Source: Bacteroidetes bacterium GWF2_38_335 (lineage in GTDB: Bacteria > Bacteroidota > Bacteroidia > Bacteroidales > GWF2-38-335). From it: a DNA stretch of 64,000 bases. Numbering within the stretch: position 1 is the first letter of the stretch; the number at the start of each line of letters is the position of its first letter. The DNA is taken from the NCBI GenBank assembly GCA_001769535.1, contig MEOH01000024.1, positions 1 through 64,000 on the forward strand, written 5' to 3'. The position numbers were made by a program, and so were the translations under genes. Of this stretch, positions 1 to 8,382 are shown piece by piece. Under the pieces are notes generated by a model, which was not told where the DNA came from, did not search any database, and saw only the letters and a program-made list of their open reading frames with translations.

Positions 1-21
1 ATGAATGACGGCCAGCAACAG

Positions 22-232
22 GGATAGTCCTTGGTGTCCCGGAGGGTGAGTAAAAAGAAATTCGATGAAATAGAATCAAAAAGCACCCGAACGGGACACC
101 TAGGAATATCCATTTCTACAATTCTTGCCCTTGATGAGTGTGCGAAATCAAGGGAATAGAATTGTAATCCTCGAATTGAAAATTCGGGATATCTTCTGTT
201 GTGGATGGCATTTCGGCTTTCCACCTTTGCAG
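22..232. other. Cluster of four consecutive hairpin-forming segments (possible structured RNA or recombination site)
   Basis: GGATAGTCCTTGGTGTCCCGGAGGGTG (22-48) pairs with CACCCGAACGGGACACCTAGGAATATCC (84-111); ACAATTCTTGCCCTTGAT (118-135) with ATCAAGGGAATAGAATTGT (147-165); ATCCTCGAATT/AATTCGGGAT (167-190); CTGTTGTGGA/TCCACCTTTGCAG (196-232). No ORF covers it. Confidence 0.5.
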
Positions 233-637
233 ATACAAACCGAAAACTAATTAAGTCGCATGAACTGGAATTTTAAAAATGAGATGGGTGCAAAAACGGT
301 TTTGGGGATAAGGGGATTGGGAGGTGGATAATAGAGCTAAAATTATATTAGTTAATGAGTTACATGGATTTTTGTTACATAAAATAAATGAGATTTATTT
401 TAGTGCTTATAAATTAAGATTTTGTTTTTGAATTAAAAATCAAATAAATAGTAAATAGTCACACTTATTTGCATAAGAAAATAACAAACTATCGCTAATC
501 AATTATCCATTTTTCATACTGGAATAATTATTTTATAAAACGCTATAAAAAATATAGGTAAAAATACCTGTTTATATTTACTGAATTTGTATATAAATTT
601 TATTTATTGTAGTATTGTATAGAATAAATCAAAAAAA

Positions 638-735
638 TAAACCTTGACAACTGTCAATCATATTTATGGAAAAACACCAAGCCATGTATGGTTTTGTCAA
701 GGTTATAAACGCGTTACCGGCAAGGCTAGGACGAC
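638..735 (+). repeat. attC-like site A (imperfect palindrome upstream of first cassette)
   Basis: AACCTTGACAA (640-650) pairs with TTGTCAAGGTT (694-704), followed by CGTTACCGGCAAGGC R'-like end at 712. Confidence 0.5.
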
Positions 736-787
736 CCCTACAAAATAAGAAACTTGGTATAATGAAAAGAACAATACCTATGCTGAT

Positions 788-2209
788 ATGAAAGTTTACT
801 GTGACAATACAGTTTTATGGCGTAAAGGAATTCCTCGACATCAAAAAGGAATGACAATTCCTTGCATTGTCCTTGAAAGAGATAACTGGGACGATTATTC
901 TCGTGAAACAAATTATTCTGCGGCGATTTATGGAGCAAACAGAAAATTAATCCATAACGGCTCTATAAAAATTTTAAACGAAGATGAGACAAGGACAAAA
1001 TTACCAGACGAGTTTGAATCGCTTTCAGATAAATTTTGCTCTTTGTGGCAATCTGTTGAAGATTATAGAGTTATTAATTCTTTAGATTTCGGACACGACA
1101 TATTAGCCGCACTAAATGATGTAAATTATAATGAAGTTATTCGTGAAAAATTTGCTGACCATCCAGGTATGGTAAACTCATTAAGAAGATTTAGTGAATC
1201 TGAAAGAGCCTACCATGAGGGAAGAAAAATCTTGACTAATGATTCTGACTTAAGCAATTTTTCATTTGCCTACAATGAGACTGGCGAAAGTCCAACGCCA
1301 TTCGGAACTGTCTACTTCAAATTCTCACGAAAGTTAATTGGACTTTACCGAGTCATTGGAATTATTGGTAGGAATGGTGTAGGGAAAACTACATTACTTG
1401 CCAATTTAGCTACAAGCCTAAGTGGTATCAAAAAGAGTCATACAAGACTATCACCAAGACCACCATTCAGTAAAATTATTGCTGTTTCTTATAGCACATT
1501 TGATGACTTTTATAGACCTAAAAGTGATGAAAGAACTTTTAGCTATTTCTATTGTGGAATCAGAGGTGAAGATGATTTACTTTCTAAGGAACAGATAAAT
1601 GATTTATTCTATTCAAGTTTCAAACGAATAAAACAAACAGGAAGGTTTCAGTTTTGGGAAGAATGTATGAATATTCTTTACTTAAAACAATTGGATACAT
1701 ATATGCCTGATAGAAATAGAATAATGCCTTCTTTCAAAAAACTAAGTTCAGGACAAAAAATAATGACAATGTCATTTACACAAATCATTGATGTGATTGA
1801 CCAAAATTCAGTTCTTCTTTTTGACGAACCGGAAACCCACTTGCATCCAAATGGTCAAAATACTCTGTTTAAATGTCTTGATTATATACTAAACCAATTT
1901 GATTCTTTTACAATCTTATCAACTCATTCGCCTATATTTATTCAAAATATTCCAAGTGCAAATGTTATTAAAATGAATTCTGTGGGTGGTGTTCGTCAGC
2001 TTCAGGAGTTATCAATGGAGAGTTTCGGGCAACATTTTTCCAAACTGACCGAGGAGATTTTTGGATTCTCAGAAAACAACCTTTACTACGTTGAGAAACT
2101 TAAGGCAATTTACAATGCAAAAGATGAGCTAGGAGATGAATATAACGACCTAAATTCGATAGATTCCGTTGGAGCAAGATTTAATCTAAAAAACTTTGAA
2201 GATGCTTAA
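788..2209 (+). CDS. AAA/ABC-type ATPase, Septu PtuA-like
   Basis: Walker A GRNGVGKTT, signature-like LSSGQK, Walker B VLLFDEPETHLHP, STHSP switch; overlaps a downstream HNH gene by 14 nt. Confidence 0.75.
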   Translation: MKVYCDNTVLWRKGIPRHQKGMTIPCIVLERDNWDDYSRETNYSAAIYGANRKLIHNGSIKILNEDETRTKLPDEFESLSDKFCSLWQSVEDYRVINSLDFGHDILAALNDVNYNEVIREKFADHPGMVNSLRRFSESERAYHEGRKILTNDSDLSNFSFAYNETGESPTPFGTVYFKFSRKLIGLYRVIGIIGRNGVGKTTLLANLATSLSGIKKSHTRLSPRPPFSKIIAVSYSTFDDFYRPKSDERTFSYFYCGIRGEDDLLSKEQINDLFYSSFKRIKQTGRFQFWEECMNILYLKQLDTYMPDRNRIMPSFKKLSSGQKIMTMSFTQIIDVIDQNSVLLFDEPETHLHPNGQNTLFKCLDYILNQFDSFTILSTHSPIFIQNIPSANVIKMNSVGGVRQLQELSMESFGQHFSKLTEEIFGFSENNLYYVEKLKAIYNAKDELGDEYNDLNSIDSVGARFNLKNFEDA

Positions 2210-2990
2210 TATTAGTTGCCCTGATAGAGATGCCGCTGAGGATATTGATTCGATAATTTCGGAGAAATATACTGGTATTGTAAAAACTACTTTACAAAAA
2301 ATAAAGCCAAAAATTAAGAACCGTTACTCTGATTATTCCAAGATTGAGTTAGGTCAAAGATTAACTGCAACAGCATTTTCAGATGACGAGAAAAATGCCT
2401 TACAACATCTATATGGTTCACAAACAACAACAGCTAAAAAAATAGTTGACTCAATCTCAAAAGTTCAGTTGCAAACTCAAGCAGGTTGTTGTGTATGCTG
2501 TGGCATTGGAGATGCCGATCAAATTGACCATTTCTTGCCACAGGAACATTTCCCAGAATACTCAATAATGCACAAAAATCTGATACCGATTTGCGGAACT
2601 TGTAATGAAATCAAAGGTGAAAACATTCCTGGTGATGCTAAAAATTATTTTCACCCAATGTTTGACAGATTGCCCAATGAACCTTTTTTCAGTTGTCAAA
2701 TCAACTATGATGGTAATATCCCAATATCAAGTTTTACAATTATCCCTAAATTTCAAACAACTATCATCAATCAACATTTTATTGACTTGAAATTGAAAGG
2801 ACGGCTCGAAAAGAAAGCAACGATTTATTTTGTTCAGATAAAAGATTTTAAATCAAAATTTGGTGACGATTTCGCAAAAGAAGAAATTATTAGAGACTCA
2901 ATTAAACTTGGCGCACTTTATGGGTCTAATTATTGGAAGTGTATTCTATGTTTAGAGATGATTAACACAAATTTCATTGATAATATATAA
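2196..2990 (+). CDS. HNH endonuclease, Septu PtuB-like
   Basis: CCVCCG...DHFLP...NLIPICGTCNEIKG HNH/zinc-finger pattern; translationally coupled to upstream ATPase. Confidence 0.75.
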   Translation: MKMLNISCPDRDAAEDIDSIISEKYTGIVKTTLQKIKPKIKNRYSDYSKIELGQRLTATAFSDDEKNALQHLYGSQTTTAKKIVDSISKVQLQTQAGCCVCCGIGDADQIDHFLPQEHFPEYSIMHKNLIPICGTCNEIKGENIPGDAKNYFHPMFDRLPNEPFFSCQINYDGNIPISSFTIIPKFQTTIINQHFIDLKLKGRLEKKATIYFVQIKDFKSKFGDDFAKEEIIRDSIKLGALYGSNYWKCILCLEMINTNFIDNI

Positions 2991-3034
2991 ACAGATGCTT
3001 ACTTTAAATGATAAATAATGACTACTCATAAAAA

Positions 3035-3180
3035 AGCCCAGCCGGTAACATCGTATATAAAACATTTGGCAGTCAGTGCGTTATCTAAGATTTCAACCCG
3101 TATTAAAAGTAGTTGTAACTTGACAGGAAAGTGCTTCGAAATGTCAAACGTTTCATATACGTAACCGTTGGCGGTAAGCT
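3035..3180 (+). repeat. attC-like site B
   Basis: GCCGGTAACATCGTATATAAAACATTT pairs imperfectly with AAACGTTTCATATACGTAACCGTTGGC; lies between cassettes. Confidence 0.6.
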
Positions 3181-3213
3181 TAAAGAACACCCTGCAAAAA
3201 ATAAAACGAGGCG

Positions 3214-4593
3214 ATGAATAAAAAACTTGAAGAATTACATAAAAATATACCACTTGGGATTACGTCTGCAATTTTAATGACTGAACCCAATCAAAAGGTT
3301 AATATTTATAAAGGAATATTCAATTTATCATTAGCCAATCAGGTTGTTGAGATTGAAGGCGAAGTTTGGTTTGATTGGTTTCCTCATATTGATACTAAAT
3401 TTAAAGGTATCGCTAAATCTACACTGAAAGATTTAATTGGTTTTACTGATGCCGATGATAGATATGATTTGATAATAGATGGACTCACTTTCGGAAAAGC
3501 ATATATTACAAATACCTCATTCGGTAACGAAGCGGAGATAAGTGGACAAATGCATGGATTATCAGTAACAGGAGACAAGACTATTTCTATTTCTAAAATT
3601 GCTTTTTCGATACCAAATCTTAGAGATTTTTTTGGACAACCAATTAAATTAATAAATGAAAAAGGAGGCTATTATTCTGGAAGAAATAGACTAATTCTTG
3701 AAAATAAGGATTATATAATAACTATTGATAAACATAAAGATTATAAAAAATCATTTGAATTACTTTCTGCAAAAGGAGGATATTTTCTTTTATATGCAGG
3801 TGAAATTGAAAAGAAATCTGGACATATTACATTTGAGGATTTAAATAAATTACATCATTGCCTTTCAACTTTCTTAAGTTTTCTAAATGGGCAGAGATGT
3901 TCTCCAATCTTTTTGCAAGGAATCCATGAGTATGAAATAATTTGGACAGATTACACTGGATATACTTCTGATTTATTTAAACATGTGCATTCTTGGCCAC
4001 AGAAGTTAGCAATTGACGGCTTAAGTGAACTATGGAATGAATTCTATGAATTGTGGGATAATGAAAATGACAAAGACTTTTTAGTTTCAGCCATACATTG
4101 GTATATTGAGGGAAATACTAATTCTGGATATCTTGAAGGTTCTGTCGTGATGATACAAACAGCATTAGAATTAATTTACAACTGGTTAATTATTGAGAAA
4201 AAGAAATTAATTTATGGTAAAGATGGGGAAAGTATTTCAGCTGCAAATAAAATAAGATTAATGCTTTCTCAATTTAGCACAAATATTGGACTTCCAAATT
4301 CTTTTGAAAATATAAAGTCTTATTTGGCTGCAAATAATGATATACATGATGAGATTGATTTATTTGTCCAAATAAGGAATTCGATAATCCATTCACAAGA
4401 AGAAAAGCGAAAGAAGCTTTCAAAAATACCAAACAAAGTTAAATATGAGGCACAGCAACTAGGACTTTGGTATATAGAAATATCTTTACTTAAAATATTA
4501 AAATTTACAGGTAAATACAGTAATCGATGTTCAGGTAAATTATGGGCAGGAGAAGATGAAGAAGATTTACCAAAAAATCTAAATAATGATTAA
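3214..4593 (+). CDS. HEPN-motif protein (possibly ApeA-like anti-phage protein)
   Basis: 459 aa; C-terminal QIRNSIIHS = RN-x3-H HEPN-type RNase motif; beta-rich N-terminal half; next to Septu-like genes. Confidence 0.5.
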   Translation: MNKKLEELHKNIPLGITSAILMTEPNQKVNIYKGIFNLSLANQVVEIEGEVWFDWFPHIDTKFKGIAKSTLKDLIGFTDADDRYDLIIDGLTFGKAYITNTSFGNEAEISGQMHGLSVTGDKTISISKIAFSIPNLRDFFGQPIKLINEKGGYYSGRNRLILENKDYIITIDKHKDYKKSFELLSAKGGYFLLYAGEIEKKSGHITFEDLNKLHHCLSTFLSFLNGQRCSPIFLQGIHEYEIIWTDYTGYTSDLFKHVHSWPQKLAIDGLSELWNEFYELWDNENDKDFLVSAIHWYIEGNTNSGYLEGSVVMIQTALELIYNWLIIEKKKLIYGKDGESISAANKIRLMLSQFSTNIGLPNSFENIKSYLAANNDIHDEIDLFVQIRNSIIHSQEEKRKKLSKIPNKVKYEAQQLGLWYIEISLLKILKFTGKYSNRCSGKLWAGEDEEDLPKNLNND

Positions 4594-4596
4594 TAA

Positions 4597-4745
4597 AAGC
4601 CAACCGCCAAAACAGTATATACAAAATAGGCGTAATAGTAGTAAATTCAACGGCAGTAGCCCGCTTCAACTTTGTAACGGTTTGATAGGTTTGAAGCCCG
4701 CAATCGCCTACTTTGCATATACTCAACGTCGTTGTATGCAAGCAT
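4597..4745 (+). repeat. attC-like site C
   Basis: CAGTATATACAAAATAGGCG pairs with CGCCTACTTTGCATATACTCAACG; terminal CGTTGTATGCAAGC. Confidence 0.6.
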
Positions 4746-4804
4746 AGAAATAAACAGCTATGTAAGTAATTCGAAACTTCTTTACGAAATAAAATGATAG
4801 ACTT

Positions 4805-5368
4805 ATGAATGGAAATATTAGTAACCAAGGTTCTCAAGATTTAATATTAGAGTTAAAAGTTCAATATCGTGTAGGACATGGAGGACTTTGGGGTTCTCAT
4901 GATTTCTGGAATGGTGTATTGGAAAGCATCACAGCTGGATTCATTTTTCTTCCTTTCAGCATCCTTGCGAATTTAATATCAAATAAAATTTATGAGATTC
5001 TGAAATCTTCAAAATCGGAGAAGGATGAATATCAATCATGTCGCTTTGATTTGTTGATTCTCGCTAAAAAGAAATCATGGATTATTGTCCGTGTTATGCG
5101 TTCTGCTAAATTTAAGACGAAAAGAAATATTGAAGAAAAGGACATAAGCGAGACAATACTTACAGCTATCAATAGATTCAATGAATTATCTCAAGAAAGT
5201 TCTTGTGAGAATTTTGTAGTTATTGCAGAATTGACAAATCATTCTGATGAAATTAAAATATCAATTCATGAGAAAATGGATTTAGATCCAGACTCATTGA
5301 AAAATATTAAAAAGCAATTCAGAAAATTAAAATCAGGTAAAACAATAAAACTTGAAATCAAGAAATAA
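4805..5368 (+). CDS. hypothetical protein with one hydrophobic segment
   Basis: 187 aa ORF between attC-like sites; hydrophobic GFIFLPFSILANLIS segment; no family recognised. Confidence 0.6.
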   Translation: MNGNISNQGSQDLILELKVQYRVGHGGLWGSHDFWNGVLESITAGFIFLPFSILANLISNKIYEILKSSKSEKDEYQSCRFDLLILAKKKSWIIVRVMRSAKFKTKRNIEEKDISETILTAINRFNELSQESSCENFVVIAELTNHSDEIKISIHEKMDLDPDSLKNIKKQFRKLKSGKTIKLEIKK

Positions 5369-5390
5369 TAATTAACCCAAACACAAAAAT

Positions 5391-5510
5391 ATGAAAGCAC
5401 TAAAAGAAGGAGATAAAAAATTTATTGAAATAGCTGAAACAGTAAGTTGGACAGAAACAAAATCACTAAAAGAAGCTTCGGATTTTTTAAAGAAATTAGT
5501 GGAAGAATAA
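5391..5510 (+). CDS. small ORF, 39 aa hypothetical
   Basis: ATG..TAA reading MKALKEGDKKFIEIAETVSWTETKSLKEASDFLKKLVEE directly before attC-like site D; below the ORF-track length cutoff. Confidence 0.4.
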   Translation: MKALKEGDKKFIEIAETVSWTETKSLKEASDFLKKLVEE

Positions 5511-5515
5511 AATAC

Positions 5516-5665
5516 TGTTGCTAACCCTGTATTTGCTCAATTGGCGGTAGACTCGCAACACGACACAGAACATGGAAACACAACCAGCACACTTCCAACC
5601 AGACCCGTGGGTACACATGCCAACTAAGCAAATATATGATCTTTAGTGGCAAGGCTGCGACGACA
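5516..5665 (+). repeat. attC-like site D
   Basis: TGTATTTGCTCAATTGGC pairs with GCCAACTAAGCAAATATA; terminal TTAGTGGCAAGGC. Confidence 0.6.
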
Positions 5666-5694
5666 ACTCGAAAAATAAAAAACAGTTTATAAAA

Positions 5695-7206
5695 ATGAAG
5701 TTACCAATTGGAAAAATAAAGAAAGATAAGATTGATGAAATTTTCGTAGAATCTATCAAATATCATATTGATACTTTTTACACAACTCTTTCTGAATACG
5801 AACCTTTACATCTATATAGTCATTGGCGTTCTATTGTCCGTTCTATTGACGAGATAATTAATATTCCAATGGAACTAGATGATATTTCAGAAATAAATCT
5901 ATTTCTAGATTTAGATTTCAACTTCTATGACTCAAATAATTTACCGAAACTCAAAGTAGTTCTTGATATTTTAGAGAAGCGGTTTGAGAAAAACGTTGCA
6001 ATCCGATTTCAACAATTAGCTATGATGTGTATGGCTATTGATTCATCATACGAACCACAAGGCATTTTCAATTATCTAGGAAATGAATTACGCTTAAATA
6101 ACACAAAAAATACTATAACTTATCTCCAATCAAGACGAGCTTATTACGTAACAACATTAGGTTTGATTCCAAAAATTGCAAAAGGCAAAAAGGTTATAGA
6201 ATACATTGATACGCTAAACTTTTTGCAATATCCTATGGACAGTTGTTTGGTTAATATAACAACTGCCTATTACAACTTACTTTTAAATCATTCTTTGCCA
6301 GACTTTGAAATGGATTCCGATGGAACAATTGCAAAACGAAATTTTGAGTATAACAATTTGGAAGGTTTTTTTATAGAACCAGAAAGACTTTCACTTCTTG
6401 ACCAAATGGAATTACGTCCTGATATTATAGTTCAGAAGCAAATGTTATCAAAAGCTCAAAATAAGTTGTTTTCGTTCAGTGAAGTTGCTAATGCGATGGC
6501 TTTGTTTGAAGGCGCATTTGATAAATATAAAATACAAGACAATATTGAATATAAAGAACTAACTTCACTATTTAATGAAATAGCTATTTACCTTAAAGAC
6601 GATTTTCATATTATCATCGAAGAAGACGCATTTACAGCCATTGCAAGAAAATACAAATCCCTAACCCTCCACTTTTCTTCAGACGATTATTTTAAAAACC
6701 TTAATAATTACTACCCATTTCAAAAAGTAAATGGAATATATTTTACAACAGTAGTATTGCTAACACGTTTTGTATATAGAACGTTATCTCAATCTCTTTT
6801 AAAAAATAGAACTTTTCAAATCCATTCTGGATTTATTTTTGAAGATAAAGTTTCAAAAATACTCGAAGGAAAGGGCTACCTGCCGACAGGAATAACTAGA
6901 ATAAACCAAAAAGAATTTGATCTAATTACAATAAAAGACAACAAGGTTTTTAATTTTCAATGCAAAAACAATTTTATAGATATTTCAAGGGTAAACTATG
7001 ACTTTAAAAAAATCGGCAGATTTAATAATCGTTTATGTCGGTATTACGAAAATGCAATAATCAAGGAAGAGAAAAGGGAGAATTTGATAAAGTCAAAAAC
7101 TGGAATAAATGACATTGAACACTTTGTCATTTCAAGATTTCCTGTAATAACAAGAAATGTCAGAATAATAAACTTAGTAGACCTAAAAAATTGGCAAAAT
7201 AAGTGA
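5695..7206 (+). CDS. putative restriction-like (Mrr-type D-QxK) nuclease
   Basis: C-terminal EDKVSKILEGKGY...QKEFDLITIKDNKVFNFQCKN fits an E..(D)..QxK Mrr-like PD-(D/E)xK core. Confidence 0.55.
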   Translation: MKLPIGKIKKDKIDEIFVESIKYHIDTFYTTLSEYEPLHLYSHWRSIVRSIDEIINIPMELDDISEINLFLDLDFNFYDSNNLPKLKVVLDILEKRFEKNVAIRFQQLAMMCMAIDSSYEPQGIFNYLGNELRLNNTKNTITYLQSRRAYYVTTLGLIPKIAKGKKVIEYIDTLNFLQYPMDSCLVNITTAYYNLLLNHSLPDFEMDSDGTIAKRNFEYNNLEGFFIEPERLSLLDQMELRPDIIVQKQMLSKAQNKLFSFSEVANAMALFEGAFDKYKIQDNIEYKELTSLFNEIAIYLKDDFHIIIEEDAFTAIARKYKSLTLHFSSDDYFKNLNNYYPFQKVNGIYFTTVVLLTRFVYRTLSQSLLKNRTFQIHSGFIFEDKVSKILEGKGYLPTGITRINQKEFDLITIKDNKVFNFQCKNNFIDISRVNYDFKKIGRFNNRLCRYYENAIIKEEKRENLIKSKTGINDIEHFVISRFPVITRNVRIINLVDLKNWQNK

Positions 7207-7220
7207 TAAGCATCAGAAAA

Positions 7221-7340
7221 AGCCCAGCCACTAACACGCAATAAGCTGAATTTTCCGCTTATTTATACGCTAGCCTGACGGTAAGCGCGTAGGTCTAAGG
7301 TGCTTTAAACTTCAGCCTATTGCGAGACCGTTATAAACCA
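7221..7340 (+). repeat. attC-like site E
   Basis: CACTAACACGCAATAAGCTGAATTT pairs with AACTTCAGCCTATTGCGAGACCGTTATAA. Confidence 0.6.
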
Positions 7341-7369
7341 AATAAATAGAACCAACAATAAAATAAAAA

Positions 7370-7827
7370 ATGAGAAAATTTATAAATATTTGGATTCCTA
7401 TAATTGGAATCATGATTGGAATAACGACTTTGATTTTTTCTATATGGCAACCGTGGAAAAATAGTGATAAGGATATGAGTGGAGAATGGCAAATGAAATC
7501 AATTATAACTAATTCTGATTATACTAAATACGAAGGTATGGAAGTAATTTGGATAATCCAATTGATACAAGATGGAAAAAAATTATTGGGAGCGGAGAGA
7601 AGATAAGAATAAATGGGGAAAAACTTAATTATTCAGAAAGGACAACTCTTATTTTGAATGGTTCAATTCTGGAAAATAATTTTAAAATTAATTATACGGA
7701 GAAAGGAAAACTTCGAGAAACTACAGGATTACTGATAGGAACTATTAAGGATAATAAATTTGAAGGAACCTTCTCACAGACGGCCTCAGATTCTAAAGGT
7801 AATATAATAGGAATCAGAGTTTTTTGA
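7370..7827 (+). CDS. small membrane-anchored protein, split in two frames (7370..7606 and 7549..7827)
   Basis: N-terminal TM helix plus extracytoplasmic domain; the frames join at A_AAA_AAA (7576-7582) by a -1 shift giving ...QDGKKIIGSGEKIRINGEK... Confidence 0.5.
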
Positions 7828-7877
7828 TTCAATAAAGTTGTCCTAAACAAGAAACGATTATATGATTATGAAAAAGA

Positions 7878-7920
7878 TACAAAGATACTAATTTTTTTAT
7901 AAAAAATTAGTATCTTTGTA
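7878..7920. repeat. Perfect 20-bp inverted repeat with 3-nt spacer containing a TATCTTTG -7 element
   Basis: TACAAAGATACTAATTTTTT-TAT-AAAAAATTAGTATCTTTGTA. Confidence 0.85.
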
Positions 7921-7925
7921 TTGTA

Positions 7926-8036
7926 ATGAGTAACAGTGGTAGAAGCGAATATAGAAATAACAAAAAAGTAGCAACAAAACATTTCCAAACCATTACAAGT
8001 TATTTGACCAAAAAAGTTGCTAAAATGTTACTTTGA
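7926..8036 (+). CDS. small ORF, 36 aa hypothetical
   Basis: MSNSGRSEYRNNKKVATKHFQTITSYLTKKVAKMLL; ATG 7 nt after the TATCTTTG box. Confidence 0.25.
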   Translation: MSNSGRSEYRNNKKVATKHFQTITSYLTKKVAKMLL

Positions 8037-8382
8037 AAAAGATGAAAATTCGTTCAGGTGTTGATTATAAATCGGTTATGTTTTTCTGGTAAGTTTATAA
8101 AGTCCATCAAGTCAAAAGTCCATCAAGTCGAAAAGTTTATTAAAAACAATTCTTCCATCCGCCTTGTAAGTACACTGGCAGCCGAGGGAAAAATATAGTT
8201 CACAGGCAGGCAGTGCAACACCTTAATTATAAAATGATTAATGCATAATTTATATCTTTCTCCTTTTTCTTAAGTTAAAAATCAATAAAAAACATACAAA
8301 GTTTTAACTCACGAGTTGAAAAAGTCCTTATTTTTGACTAAATATGCATGATCATTTAATTAATAACTAACATAATAATAAA

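Noticed and set aside
1-300. 3' end of a group II intron (group IIC introns can target attC sites)
   Set aside because: I could not find a convincing domain V (AGC triad/GAAA-tetraloop hairpin) and no RT/maturase ORF is visible in the window.
738-938. Minus-strand 66 aa ORF at cassette 1 start
   Set aside because: Overlaps the ATPase gene start; no supporting signal.
1-2990. Retron with PtuAB effectors (hairpin-rich segment followed by Septu-like genes)
   Set aside because: No reverse transcriptase (YxDD) ORF lies between the hairpins and the ATPase; an attC-like site separates them.
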